Shown here one piece after another: positions 1 to 10,433 of a DNA stretch of 64,000 nt. Origin of the DNA: Buddleja alternifolia (lineage: Eukaryota; Streptophyta; Magnoliopsida; Lamiales; Scrophulariaceae); the NCBI GenBank assembly GCA_019426215.1, contig CM033392.1, forward strand, positions 36,256,980 to 36,320,979, given 5' to 3'. Position numbers and translations under genes: made by a program. The notes under the pieces were generated by a model, which was not told the DNA's origin, made no database searches, and worked only from the letters and a program-made list of their open reading frames with translations. Numbering within the stretch: the first letter of the stretch is position 1; each line of letters starts with the position of its first letter.

Positions 1-1540
1 TCTTCCGAGAGGTCAATGCGTTCCATTGTGGATGCCTTGTATGGCAATACATGTATGAAGATTCATACTGGATTATGGAATTGAACGGCCGCACAAGGAT
101 TCCTCGTTGGTGCTGTCGAACTTGGAGTTCTTAGGTTTTTGTAGTGTGAGATAATCCTTAGACCTGAGATGTCATTGGAAAGGGTACTATCCACTCTGCT
201 ATGATATGCACGTGCACTCTAGGAGAGTCATACGGCGTCTATGTTGGGTATAGTCTGGTAGTTACAGCGGAACAATTGACAGTCAGAGAGGGATTCATCC
301 AGGGTCACGAGTACTCTAAATTTCCTATGTTGTTGAGTGAAGCTGAATGATTGAAAAGTCTCTGGCCAGAGCATTGTCTTCTAAATGATCCCTGCTTGGA
401 AGACCAGATCATTAGTTGAACCAACATAGTCATAGTTTCTAAGGCAAATAGGGTTTCGACCGTTGCCTAACCCTAGGTCTTAGACGGGAAATAGATGAAG
501 GGATTCGACTCACACAAAGATCGAAATCTAGATAGGTTTGCATTTTCATCGTTAACATCTAGAAAGTCGTGGCGACGTCGCTAGACATCGAACCATGACC
601 AACAGGTGACTTGGGTTAATTGGTGAAATTAATCCAAGGCCTAATTAATTATTATGAATAGTTAATCTAGCATATGGAATGATTTATTGTTAGCTTGTCA
701 ATGAGCCTAAGGGGTCACACACAATACTTAGTGTGGTACCTATTGGCTAATTAATTCTTTGTGAATTAATGGAGAGATTAATTAATTGGAATTAATTAAT
801 CGGGAAAATGAATAAATTAATTAAGTGGTCTTAATTAATAAAAGTCTTACAATTTAATTTTGGATTATTAAATTGGGAAAGGCTAGTTAATTAATTAGTA
901 GTCTAATTAATTAATGAAAGTGGAAATAATTATATATATATACATATATATTTTATATATATACATGGGCGTGTATATATGTGTGTAGATTTGGTGGGAA
1001 TTTTATTTTGTTCACCAAGTCTATGTGTGTGTGTATATATATATATATATATAACATATCTATCCTATAATATATTTGGTAGATATATTCTAATATATTA
1101 GGGTAAATATTGAAGATATGGAAATATCTTATTTGATAAGATATGATATGTATCAAATATATGGAAAAATCTTTTTAGTTGGAAAGATATCCAATTAATG
1201 AAGGAAGAGAGCTTGAGAAAGAATGGACACTACATAAAATAAAAGGGATATGTACATATATATAGATATACACACACTAAGTGTGCGTGTGTGCGTAGGA
1301 GTGTATATGCCTATATATGTGTGTGTGTTGTTGTTTTATTTAAGCTAATCCAAAAAAAGTAAGTTTCTCTCAAGAGTTTTTCATAAAAATATAAACAAGG
1401 TTTTTAAGTATTAATTCTTTCTCTCCAACACTTCCACCTCTTTCAATATTCTTCCAACTCATCTGTTGAGTATGAAGAACAGAAAAAATATTTCTACCCC
1501 TTTTCTTAAAAGCCAAGATTCGATATTCTCCTTGCTAGCA
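1..1540 (+). repeat. Left LTR (incomplete) of a copia-type element
   Basis: Positions 1 to about 590 repeat closely at about 8531-9095, in the same orientation. Both copies share the run around 'aacaattgacagt' and the 'gtctctggccagagc' block. The second copy is preceded by a polypurine tract, so this pair is read as the two LTRs of one element, with the first 280 or so bases of this copy lying outside the window. The right limit is an estimate from a TG..CA-type end ('ttgctagca') shortly before a degraded primer-site-like sequence at 1558. From about 590 on there is no second copy to compare, so the LTR end is uncertain by hundreds of bases. Confidence 0.55.
921..1330. repeat. AT/GT microsatellite cluster
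   Basis: Runs of alternating TA and TG/CA occur at about 926-970, 1024-1052, 1250-1280 and 1310-1333, inside the presumed LTR. Short ORFs predicted across it are low-complexity artefacts. Confidence 0.85.
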
Positions 1541-1557
1541 CTGGTGGAGATAATCGA

Positions 1558-1571
1558 GGGTATGAGCTAAG
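1558..1571 (+). other. Degraded tRNA-Met primer binding site (candidate)
   Basis: The sequence gggtatgagctaag resembles the usual copia primer site (complement of the initiator tRNA-Met 3' end, TGGTATCAGAGC) with two bases missing. It lies where the LTR should end. The match is short, so this is tentative. Confidence 0.3.
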
Positions 1572-2382
1572 TTGTGGATAAACTTAGAGCCGCAACGCTT
1601 GAGGCACTAGGGCAAACCTATCCGGAGAGGTGTAGTAGGGAGTTGCTTAAAAAGTCGTTGATTTTTTGTCTTCCAGAGGTAAACACGAGTAAACTAATCT
1701 TTAAGATAGCTTTGAATCCGATGTTACCATGTCTACCTAGCCCTAATTCCGGGGATGCCGCTTTAATTTTTAAAATTTTATGTCTTCCGTTGCGCCAAGG
1801 TTTTGACATGGCTCGGATTCTTTGTATGTGTTTACGTTTATGTGCTTTAAATTTTGTTTTATCGCATGTAAAATGGATTGGATTTTCTAATTTTTTTTTG
1901 GACCGATTTAATTTGGATGTGAAAAATGTATTTTTCGAAATCTGGAATTGCATTTATTTTTCTTGCTGAAACTTGGATTGCTGTGTTTTTTATTTGTAAA
2001 GGCTCCTGTGTATTTGGGTTCCTCGGCAGAAAAGAATAAACCAGTGACCACACTCGCATGTAGCCACGGATCGGCCGGAAATGCCGCCAGTCCAGGACGG
2101 CTGCAGCTCGCATGAAGGCGCGAATTCATGCTGCCGTCATGGACGGCGTAAGAGAAGGGGCAGTGCGGATGCTGCCCTGTCAGCGAATTGGAAGCAGGCA
2201 GCCGTGTTGATGGCGGCCCCCTAGGGTTTAGACCTTAGGGTTTTTCCAATTTTTGTTAAATTGCAATTTGGCCTTTTGGGGTTATTTTGTAATTTATGTT
2301 TTGGGTTTAAAATGCAATTGAATATATTTTTGGGCTTGGACCTAAAAATGGACCTTTCAAAAACATGGCCATTTATTTATAT

Positions 2383-2662
2383 CTTGAAAGGAAGAAATAA
2401 AATTAGTATTTTATTGACTTTCGAGATTAAAATAAAATTGAGTTTTTGAAAATTGGCTTTTATTTGAATTTTGAAAGGACAAAATAAAATTAGTATTTTA
2501 TTGACTTTCGAAATTATAATAAAATTAAAATTTTATATTGGCCTCTCTTTGAAGAAATAGATTTCTTCATGTCTTTCCAAAGTATAGATTTTCATTTAAA
2601 ATCTTGAAAGGACGAAATAAAATTACTATTTTATTGACTTTCGATATTAAAATAAAATCGAG
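2383..2662 (+). repeat. Three diverged copies of a ~59 bp unit
   Basis: Copies begin at 2383, 2470 and 2603. Each reads ttgaaagga, then an A-rich stretch, then 'tattttattgactttcg', then attaaaataaaatt with a few changes. Spacing is 87 and 133 bases. A weaker fourth copy lies near 2757-2810. Confidence 0.8.
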
Positions 2663-3635
2663 TTGTTATGAAATTTGGGGTCTTTATGATTATGCGAAGA
2701 AGTGGACTTCTTCATGGACTTTCAAAGAATATGAGTTTTATTCGAATTCCAAGTATGAGATAAAATTGATATTTTATGGATTTTGGAAGTTGAATAAAAT
2801 AAGTAATTTTTGAAATTAAGTTTTTCTTTTCGGATTATATGAAAAAGGTGGACTTTTTCATTATTTTTCAATATGTGAATTTATTATTTAGTTCTTGAAA
2901 AATTAATATGATATTAATTGATTCCTATAATAGAATAATATTAGGTTTTGGAAATTGAATTCATTTTCGGATAATTGAAGACTTATGATTCTTCATGGGA
3001 TTTTCTGAAATTTGTTTTTAGAAAATAATTAATTGGTCCACTAATTTAATTAGATTTTCTTTAATTAAAATCGATAAATTTATGTTCATGAAAGCATGAT
3101 GCGAGCATGTATTATGTGATTATGTGGTGATCCGGGTCGAGCCATAGACTAGTCGTTTTAATTTGAGGCATGCGTGCCATGTTTTCATTTTATGTACATG
3201 AGACGATGAGGTTTCCTTTTGTATTGTATTGTTATAATTTGAAGACAGAGATGAAAACATCTTGAAGAAGGTGATGGAGACGTTCAAGCTCAAGGAGCTA
3301 TGAGGACCTTAGTGTAGGGCCCGGGTCCTTAGATTAGATTGGTTGACACCTTGATGGCTCGGGGTGTTTTTAGGATTGGCTTGACTAGGATCACATTTAC
3401 AACTTTTATGTATAGCATGCTTCTTGTTATTTATCATTAGTATCTTATATATGGATGCTATGTTGCATGATTACTTAAGAAAGATAAATAACTGAAAATG
3501 GTGAGACCTTGTATGTGAAAAACCTCATATCCATATTAAGTCCATAAATGGATAAATCGGGAGGCCGGAAGCTCCTTGATTAGGTCCAGTGCCTACCATC
3601 ATTAGATGTGAGAGAGAATAGCTCGGCTTGTCATC

Positions 3636-3956
3636 ATTGACCATGAGTCGTGGGGTGGTGGCAAGTTTAGTGTAGTAATCTCACAACTAGGCCTTCTACT
3701 ATAACAGGCGATCATACTAGAATTGCACACGGATCTCAGTCTACCCAAGGAGTTGACCATGAGTCGTGTGACTACTTGGACACTGTTATTGCTTGAGAAT
3801 TTGATGGGTCGGACTTAAACACAGATTAGTCTACTGTTGCATCGTGTTCTCGAGACGTACATGAAATGTGAGGCAAACATCTCGAGAACTACATAGATGT
3901 GGATGGGGCCGTCGTACCTGTTCAATGTCACCACCCATTGACCATGAGTCGTGGGA
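3636..3956 (+). repeat. 17-mer TTGACCATGAGTCGTGK repeated three times
   Basis: The block ttgaccatgagtcgtg appears at about 3637, 3753 and 3938 in the same orientation, without mismatch in its core, while the DNA between the copies is unrelated. Spacing is about 116 and 185 bases. Confidence 0.85.
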
Positions 3957-4147
3957 TGAGGTTGGGGCATTTGACGCCTGAGTCCACTGGAAATGGCTGC
4001 ATTTCCTATCTTTCTATCAACGGGGTTAACGGATATTGAAAAAATAGTAGGAGCACAAGTGAAGTTAAAAGGTCCATAATTTCATGTGGATATAATCTGT
4101 GATTGAATGCTAATGTTTTTTTCCATTTTTCGTAAACTAACAGTCAC

Positions 4148-4951
4148 ATGGCTAAAACTCCACTCTCGAGAATCCTTCAAACTAAAAAGTTAAATGGCCC
4201 GAACTTCCCTGACTGGTATCGCAACCTTAAGATTGTACTACAATCTGAAAGTCTTGACTATGTCTTAACTCAGCCTATTAAGCCTGCACCTAAGGTAAGC
4301 GCTCTGAGGGCTGCCCACGATGCGCATGGGAAATGGCCCAAAGACGATATCTATGTGTGTTGTATCATTCTTGCCTCCATGACTAATGAGTTGCAGAGGC
4401 AGTCTGACACTGTGGAACACGCATCGAAAATTGTTGCTGCACTGGAAGAGCTATATGGCTTTAAGACACACCGTGAGAGGTTGGCTATCTCTCGTGAGTT
4501 ATTCAGGGCTCGCATGACTGAAGGAACATCAATCACCGACCATGTCTTGAGAATGATTGCCTTGGTGAACAAACTCAATGACATGGAGGTCCCAATAAAT
4601 CCTGACTTGGCTATTGATTTAGTACTGCAGTCGTTTTCTCCTGCCTACGATCAGTTCGTAGTAAATTTCAACATGAACCAATTGGTTGCCACTCTTCCTG
4701 AGTTATTGGACATGTTGCGCACTGCTGAGGCAACGGTCAAGAAGGCAAAGCCTGTGCTGCTTCCTCACACTTCTTCATCTTCCCCTTTTGATAACAAGAA
4801 AAGCAAGGGCAACGAAATGCAAGCAAAGGTTGTCATCAAGAAAGTTGGGAAGTGTTTTAACTGCAAAAAGAAGGGACACTGGAAAGATCAATGCCCTGAG
4901 CCTCCTCTGGAGCGCACTAAAGGTACATTTGTTGTAAAGTTAACTCGTTAG
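4148..4951 (+). CDS. gag: Ty1/copia Gag polyprotein, intact
   Basis: This 267-codon frame is free of stops and encodes a copia-type Gag, the structural protein that packages element RNA into cytoplasmic virus-like particles. The N-terminus (LNGPNFPDWYRNLKIVLQSE, about residues 15-34) and the middle 'LAIDLVLQSFSPAYDQFVVNF' region (about residues 154-175, quoted here only as a landmark) are typical of the copia Gag (UBN2-type) family. A CX2CX4HX4C zinc knuckle (CFNCKKKGHWKDQC) lies near residue 237. A full copia Gag-Pol exceeds 1300 residues. Here the frame ends soon after the knuckle, and no protease, integrase, RT or RNase H is found downstream before the right LTR. The element therefore looks like a gag-only, non-autonomous copia that would borrow Pol in trans. 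Confidence 0.85.
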   Translation: MAKTPLSRILQTKKLNGPNFPDWYRNLKIVLQSESLDYVLTQPIKPAPKVSALRAAHDAHGKWPKDDIYVCCIILASMTNELQRQSDTVEHASKIVAALEELYGFKTHRERLAISRELFRARMTEGTSITDHVLRMIALVNKLNDMEVPINPDLAIDLVLQSFSPAYDQFVVNFNMNQLVATLPELLDMLRTAEATVKKAKPVLLPHTSSSSPFDNKKSKGNEMQAKVVIKKVGKCFNCKKKGHWKDQCPEPPLERTKGTFVVKLTR

Positions 4952-5190
4952 TTAACTGTGCTTCTTAAGTGTTATGACACTATTATGGAACTCACTTATG
5001 CAATGGATTGTAGATGGTGAGAAGAAGCAGGAAACAAAGACATGAGGTCATGGTCCTGAAGATACCAAAGAGGCGTTTCTCGTGGCTGAGGCTGATGGTC
5101 AAGAAATTATTTATTTGTCGTTTTAATTATGAGACAATGTTTTGAAGAATGTTTTTGTAATGTTTTTGGATTAATGTTTTGAACCATGTT

Positions 5191-6737
5191 TGTTGGTCCC
5201 AAGTGGCATACGAAAGGGTCTAGAAGTGGGGGGGGGGGTTGAATAGACCCTGAAGTCTTTTTCTACTTCAAATAGTTTCGTATTAAAATGGTTTTGGACG
5301 CTTGAAATGTAGACGCTTTGACTGAGCATTTACTTGAGATATAGACGCTTAGGCTAAGCGTCTGATGAAGACTATTTTTAGAAAGTTAATTTAGATTTCA
5401 AGATTTGAATACATTAACCAAGTAGGTTTAAGCGTTCAATTCTTTAATCAGTGTTAGCACAGCGGAATGATTTTTGTAGTCTTCTTTTTAAAAGCTTTAG
5501 CGTCACGGAAATTGTATTTAGTTGCTTAACGTTTGATTAAATTTTACTTGATCAGTTTATGATATGACAATATGAAAACTGAAAATAAAGCAAAGAACAC
5601 AATATTTGTAAGGTTCGTTGGGTGGTGTAATCCCAACTACGTCCTTCTTCTCCTTGAACACTTGCAGTCAATCCACTAAAAAGATTCTCAAAGAATCACA
5701 TAGAATCTTCTACAAATTAGGGAGAGATGGATGTCGATTACTTGAGCTCCTTGATCAGACAGACTTTTGCTCCAAATCACTTCAATCCCCTTGCTTCTTT
5801 CACCCAGAAATACTACAAGTATCCAACTTCGACTTCACACAGATTGCGAGGCTTGGATAGGGGTTTTTCTAAAAGGTTTGTTTGATTTTGGTAAAGTTCA
5901 AACAACTAGGAATATCTCAGTAGTAATGTGGGTTTCTCTGAAAAGAATGTTTGAGATATTGGTTGACTATCTCAGGAATTGAAGAAAAACAAAGAGAATG
6001 TTTTCTTGAAAATTCTGGCTTTTCTGAGAGTTTAAGGAATGAGACTTCAATGCAACAACAATTTGTCTTGGAAATCAATCGTATGTTTGGCTTGTTGTTG
6101 AAGTCCTATTTATAGACATTCTTGGAAAAAGTGTTCGTTTGACACATGCACGAGCACGTGTCTCTCACTTCCGCGAGTGAACAACTTTTGTCCTTTTTCC
6201 TCAAAATCTGCGGCACAAAGTTGGTGCTGCAGTCTATGAAATGTTGACAGTCCAATAGGGTGGCTTCTCCGTACGTCTGAAAGTGCTTATCACATTTAAT
6301 ACTCTTATCAGCATTTAATGCATTTGAATTAAATGCCCATTGGCACTTAATGCATTGAGAATATTTGCATTAAACTCCTTCTGGACTTAGAAATAAATTC
6401 AGGTGAAATCAGTCATTGATAGACGCTTGTTCATCCTTGAATCACTTCTATCCTATAAGGTGACGCTTGATGTAGTTGGTCATTCTAGACGCTTGGAATC
6501 TTCATCTTTATTCAGACTACAGGCGCTTGAGTCTTCAAAATTTTACTTCTGATAAACTCACTCAGAACATATCAGACGCTCAGTCTAAGACAACTTAACC
6601 TAACAATCTAGAATAAAAATAAAACAAAGCCTATTACAAATGTAACGCTTCGAAGCTAAAATCAACTTACATATTTTGGGGTCTAACAAAAGTTCCTAAT
6701 TGTCATCATCAAAACATCTAACATGAAATTCCTAACA
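5191..6737 (-). mobile_element. Solo LTR of a Sirevirus-type copia family
   Basis: The block starts TGTTGGTCCC and ends TTCCTAACA and is flanked on both sides by ATGTT (5186-5190 and 6738-6742), a perfect 5 bp target duplication. Read on the minus strand it opens TGTTAGGAATTTCATGTTAG and closes CTTGGGACCAACA, matching the LTR ends of the Sirevirus at 40781-59289. At 1547 bp it is close to that element's LTR (about 1505 bp). There is no internal region, so it is a solo LTR left by LTR-LTR recombination. It interrupts the gag-only copia element. It is rich in AGACGCTT-type motifs. Confidence 0.93.
6104..6117 (-). promoter_or_regulatory. TATA box of the solo LTR
   Basis: On the minus strand the sequence gtctataaatagga fits a plant TATA box. 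It occupies the same place in the LTR as the TATA boxes at 41425-41436 and about 52141-52152 in the related Sirevirus LTRs. A CACGTG motif lies just upstream in all three or nearly so. Confidence 0.6.
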
Positions 6738-6742
6738 ATGTT

Positions 6743-8234
6743 TTACTCCACCTTGATTTATAGGTGGAGATTTAAGTTTTGTTAAAATGCGTTTTCTTAT
6801 TTATGGTTCTGCAATTAATTCTCATAACATGCTATCTTCACAACATTTGACTCATATCACACAACAAATGTATACATTGATCTAACTGCCAAGGTAATAA
6901 CCTAGGCAAGCATATTAATCTATTAGACATAGAATAATGAGTGTAACGCTAAAATGGTCCCATTAGATGTAACATGGAAACCACACACATCAAGGATGTG
7001 AAAGGTATTGCTTGTGCCAAGCAAACAGTGGGAGCAATTGAGGATATAGATCCTCTTGTCTTGTGTTTACAAGTATCTTTGTATTAATTACACTTAGAAT
7101 GAAAGGGATCGTTTCATAATATCCTACCTTCAAGGTGAAGGAATTCTTTCATGAAAGGATGAGGATAGTAATGAAAACTAAGGACTCAATAAACATAAAC
7201 ACCACTGGCAGTTAAAATAGATAGACTAGTAAACCTATAAACCTATGAACCCAAATTCCATGTCCTTCAAGCCGAAAAATGCTGACGGTGGATATGACGA
7301 AATTCAAGATATCTTGACAAGTAGTGGAAGCCGGCCTAACAACATAAGTGCTTCAAAGAGCAATCTACTAATTGAATCTTTTCTGAACGTAAGTTCTAAA
7401 AGGTTAATAGGTATACTACTGGCTTGTTAGAATCATATGTTGGTAACGTTACATAAATAACGTAAATGTGATCATCATCTCAATTTTCCGAAATGGACTT
7501 GAAAAAGGAAAGGCGTCTCAATTGCACTAAGTAGCAATATGTGCGGACCATTGGGTTTCCATAATCCTGTTCAGTCTCAACCCGTAGGTAATATGTTGAC
7601 TAAGCTCAACATGGAATAATTAAAAGGTAATTCATCCTGCAAAGCATAAACCGAAAAGTAGGTGCCATTTTATGAGTTTTAATAGGTGTTGACTAATACA
7701 TTTCATGTATAAAGTCGAACTCCTATTTTGATCCAATGGATTGGATTGGTGTTGGCTATTGGATAACAACATGGCAAAATTGGAACTAGAAGCTCTAGTC
7801 TTGAGACATGAACTTAAGTGATGACCGAGGATTTGTTTTATGCCAAATGGGATAGTAAAGGCTGAAGACATCTCTTAAGAAGAGATAGAGGCTAACTATA
7901 CCATTTAGGTCACACATAAGAATGCGGTGATAAAAGGTGGTTAGATAGGTGAACCTATGAGGTTCTGCCAATCGAATATCAAGTACATAAATACTATGAT
8001 TATCGATAACAGTGTAAGCTCTTAAAAAGGAGCAAAGGTCTCACCAACTATCTGGACATACCTATTGACAAAGCGAATAATATGAGAGATTATTTGATCA
8101 GAGTCGACGTTCAAGTGGAACAAGTCAACTCGACGGAAACGTGGCAAACCCCTTTTCAACAAACCCTTAAGTAGTAGCTGTGATTAATAGGTCATCTGGA
8201 CGATGGATCTGTGTGGGAACAGTTGGCTCTTGGG
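6743..8234 (+). other. Gene-less 3' internal part of the gag-only copia element
   Basis: This segment continues the host element after the solo LTR. I find no pol motif on either strand: no retropepsin DSG/DTG, no integrase DDE, no YVDD. Short ORFs at 7245-7430 and 7632-7871 are unsupported. It leads into the polypurine tract at 8235. Confidence 0.6.
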
Positions 8235-8246
8235 CAAGTGGGAGAT
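8235..8246 (+). other. Polypurine tract
   Basis: caagtgggagat directly precedes TGAAAGTGTTATG, the presumed first bases of the right LTR. This is the usual form of a copia plus-strand primer. Confidence 0.65.
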
Positions 8247-9095
8247 TGAAAGTGTTATGTGCCCAGCGAGCCATCTCTTGGCTTGAACATTAACACTGTG
8301 TCAGTGTTATCATTAAGATTACATCAAAACTGTTACGGAATGCTTGTTTATTGCTATAACTAGTGATAGTATAGATAAAGATCCCATGGATTACATATGG
8401 TTAAGAGAGGCGGTCAGGGAAAACATATGGAATGCTCTTAAAAACCGTAATCCTAAATATTGTTCCAAGTCATAGATGTTGTGATATGTGGGATATTACT
8501 GGCCTCGTCAAGACTTGTTCATGCATGTCACTCTTTCGAGAGGTCAACACGTTCCATTGTCGATACTTTGTATGGAAATATATGTATGAAGATTTATACT
8601 GGATTATGGAATTGAATGGCCCCGCAAGGATTCCTCGTTGGTGCTGTCGCACTTGGAGTCCTTAGGTTTTCGTAGTGTTAGATAATCCTTAAACCTAAGC
8701 TGTCATTGGAAAGGGTGCTACCCACTCTGCTTTGATATGCATGTGCACTCCAGGAGAGTCATACGGCATGTATGTTGGGTATAGTCTGGTAGTTACAGCG
8801 GAACAATTGACAGTGAGAGAGGGGACTCATCCAGGGTCATGAGTACCCGAAATTTCCTATGTTGTTGAGTGAAGCTGAATGATCAAAAAGTCTCTGGCCA
8901 GAGCATTGTCTTCTAAGAGGGATTGGTGATCCCTTCTTGGAAGACCGGATCATTAGTTGAACCAACATAGTCATAGTTTCCGAGGCTATTAGGGTTTCGA
9001 TCGTCGCCAAGCCCTAGGTCTTAGATGGGAAATAGATGAAGAGATTTGGAGAGGTTTGCATTTTCAGCGTTAACATCTAGGAAGTCGTGGCGACG
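8247..9095 (+). repeat. Right LTR of the gag-only copia element, truncated
   Basis: It begins TG after the polypurine tract. From about 8531 to 9095 it matches 1-590 with scattered substitutions and a few small indels. The match stops at 'gtggcgacgt' (9085-9095), after which the sequence is unrelated. The copy therefore lacks roughly its second half. Confidence 0.75.
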
Positions 9096-10433
9096 TGCAG
9101 TACAACTTAAGCCTAGATGGAGGATTAAATAATCCTCCAACTTAAGCCCATGCAGCACATGCCCAACTGGGCTATCGCACGTCCCCTGTGGGCTAAATTG
9201 ACTCCATCAATTTAGTCCACTTAATTTAATTATATTACATTTAATCCAATTAAATTAATTTAATATTCCAATTTAAATGTTTAATTAACCCAGTTAATTA
9301 ACTATTTGAATTAAATAATTTAATTTACCATTGTTTAATCCCATTAAACAACCAATTAAATTAGTTCGTCCAATTAATTAATTCGTCCTACCATAGGACA
9401 GATTACCAAAATACCCTCCAAATACAAAACTTGATTTTCTGTCTATTCCTTTATAGTGTGACTCTCTAGGTTTGTCTTGATTGGCAATGGGAGGATACCA
9501 ATGGATGTGGGTGACACCTAGCCAGCACTGTGGCCCCACATCGTAGCCCAACTGAGTACAAAATGACTATGTCATTACGAACCTCTAGATTATGAATACA
9601 GTATTAGTATAAGTCCTTCACTGATGTATCCCGATCGACTGATAGTCATGGAATTTCAAACTCACAGGACTCGATGCTATGCTAAGAATCATAGTAACAT
9701 GAGATTATAGAACTACCCTCCGTGTCAAACACGAGTTAGTTTATGAGCTCTGGCCAGAGACTTTAATCTCACTTACCCATGATCACATAGGATACTTCTC
9801 GTTTACTTTCGAGACAGTGAATTCCTTCTTGCTAATCAGTTAAGGCTGCTACTTGCCCATCAAGCCACACTTCGGGGTTGACCCCACCAATCGGTGAATT
9901 GGATCTAACTACTCTAATGATGGACTTGACGTCACAAGCACATCTTCAATGTGATTACTCAGGTATAAGGCTCACGCATACTATCATAATCAGTAATTCA
10001 ATCATTGACAGTCAATGAGTAAAAAACCAATGTGATCGGATTACTATGAGTCCTATTCGAATACATTAATCCCATCAATGTATCTATGACACAAACTCTC
10101 ACTATCCCATAGTATTCAACTGGCATTCCCTGTTAGAGCATGTGTCATACAAGTCCAAACGAATCTAAATGCCCAATTGAGATTCTCCGACTTGCAAACC
10201 ATTTAAGTGATCAAGTACCAAACTTTTCCAGTGCCTACCCCCATAGCTACTATAAGGAGTGGAAGGTCTGCCTTGGTTCACATGGACTTATTATTCATTC
10301 AAGTCTTCTAGATGCCATTAAGACTTATACGAACAATATATTAAATGCCTTTCTATTAGTTAAGGGTTGTGCAATATAAACTAGTGTCTTACATTCTAAT
10401 CTCCTCGTTGGTATCGAGGACCCTTTTCCTACA
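9096..10433 (-). mobile_element. LTR-like block, opposite orientation (candidate)
   Basis: The block begins TGCAGTACAA and ends TTTTCCTACA, i.e. TG..CA. Read on the minus strand it opens TGTAGGAAAAGGGTCC and has the layout of a copia LTR, including the gtctctggccagagc block also present in the neighbouring LTR. Flanks (cgacg and catat) are not a target duplication, so it may be a fragment joined by recombination rather than a clean insertion. No ORF of note. Confidence 0.4.

Larger units (their letters stand above)
1572..4147 (+). other. Long gene-less leader before gag
   Basis: About 2.6 kb lies between the presumed left LTR and the gag start, far longer than the leader of an ordinary copia element. 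It holds a GC-rich island at about 2040-2225, the diverged repeats at 2383-2662, and a thrice-repeated 17-mer at 3636-3956. The ORF of 131 codons at 1574-1969 has no recognisable domain and biased AT-rich codons, and I do not call it a gene. The leader may hide another degraded insertion. Confidence 0.5.

Noticed and set aside
1574..1969. 131-codon ORF in the leader of the gag-only copia element
   Set aside because: No domain, biased AT-rich codons and overlapping antisense frames of similar length. No reason to call it a gene.
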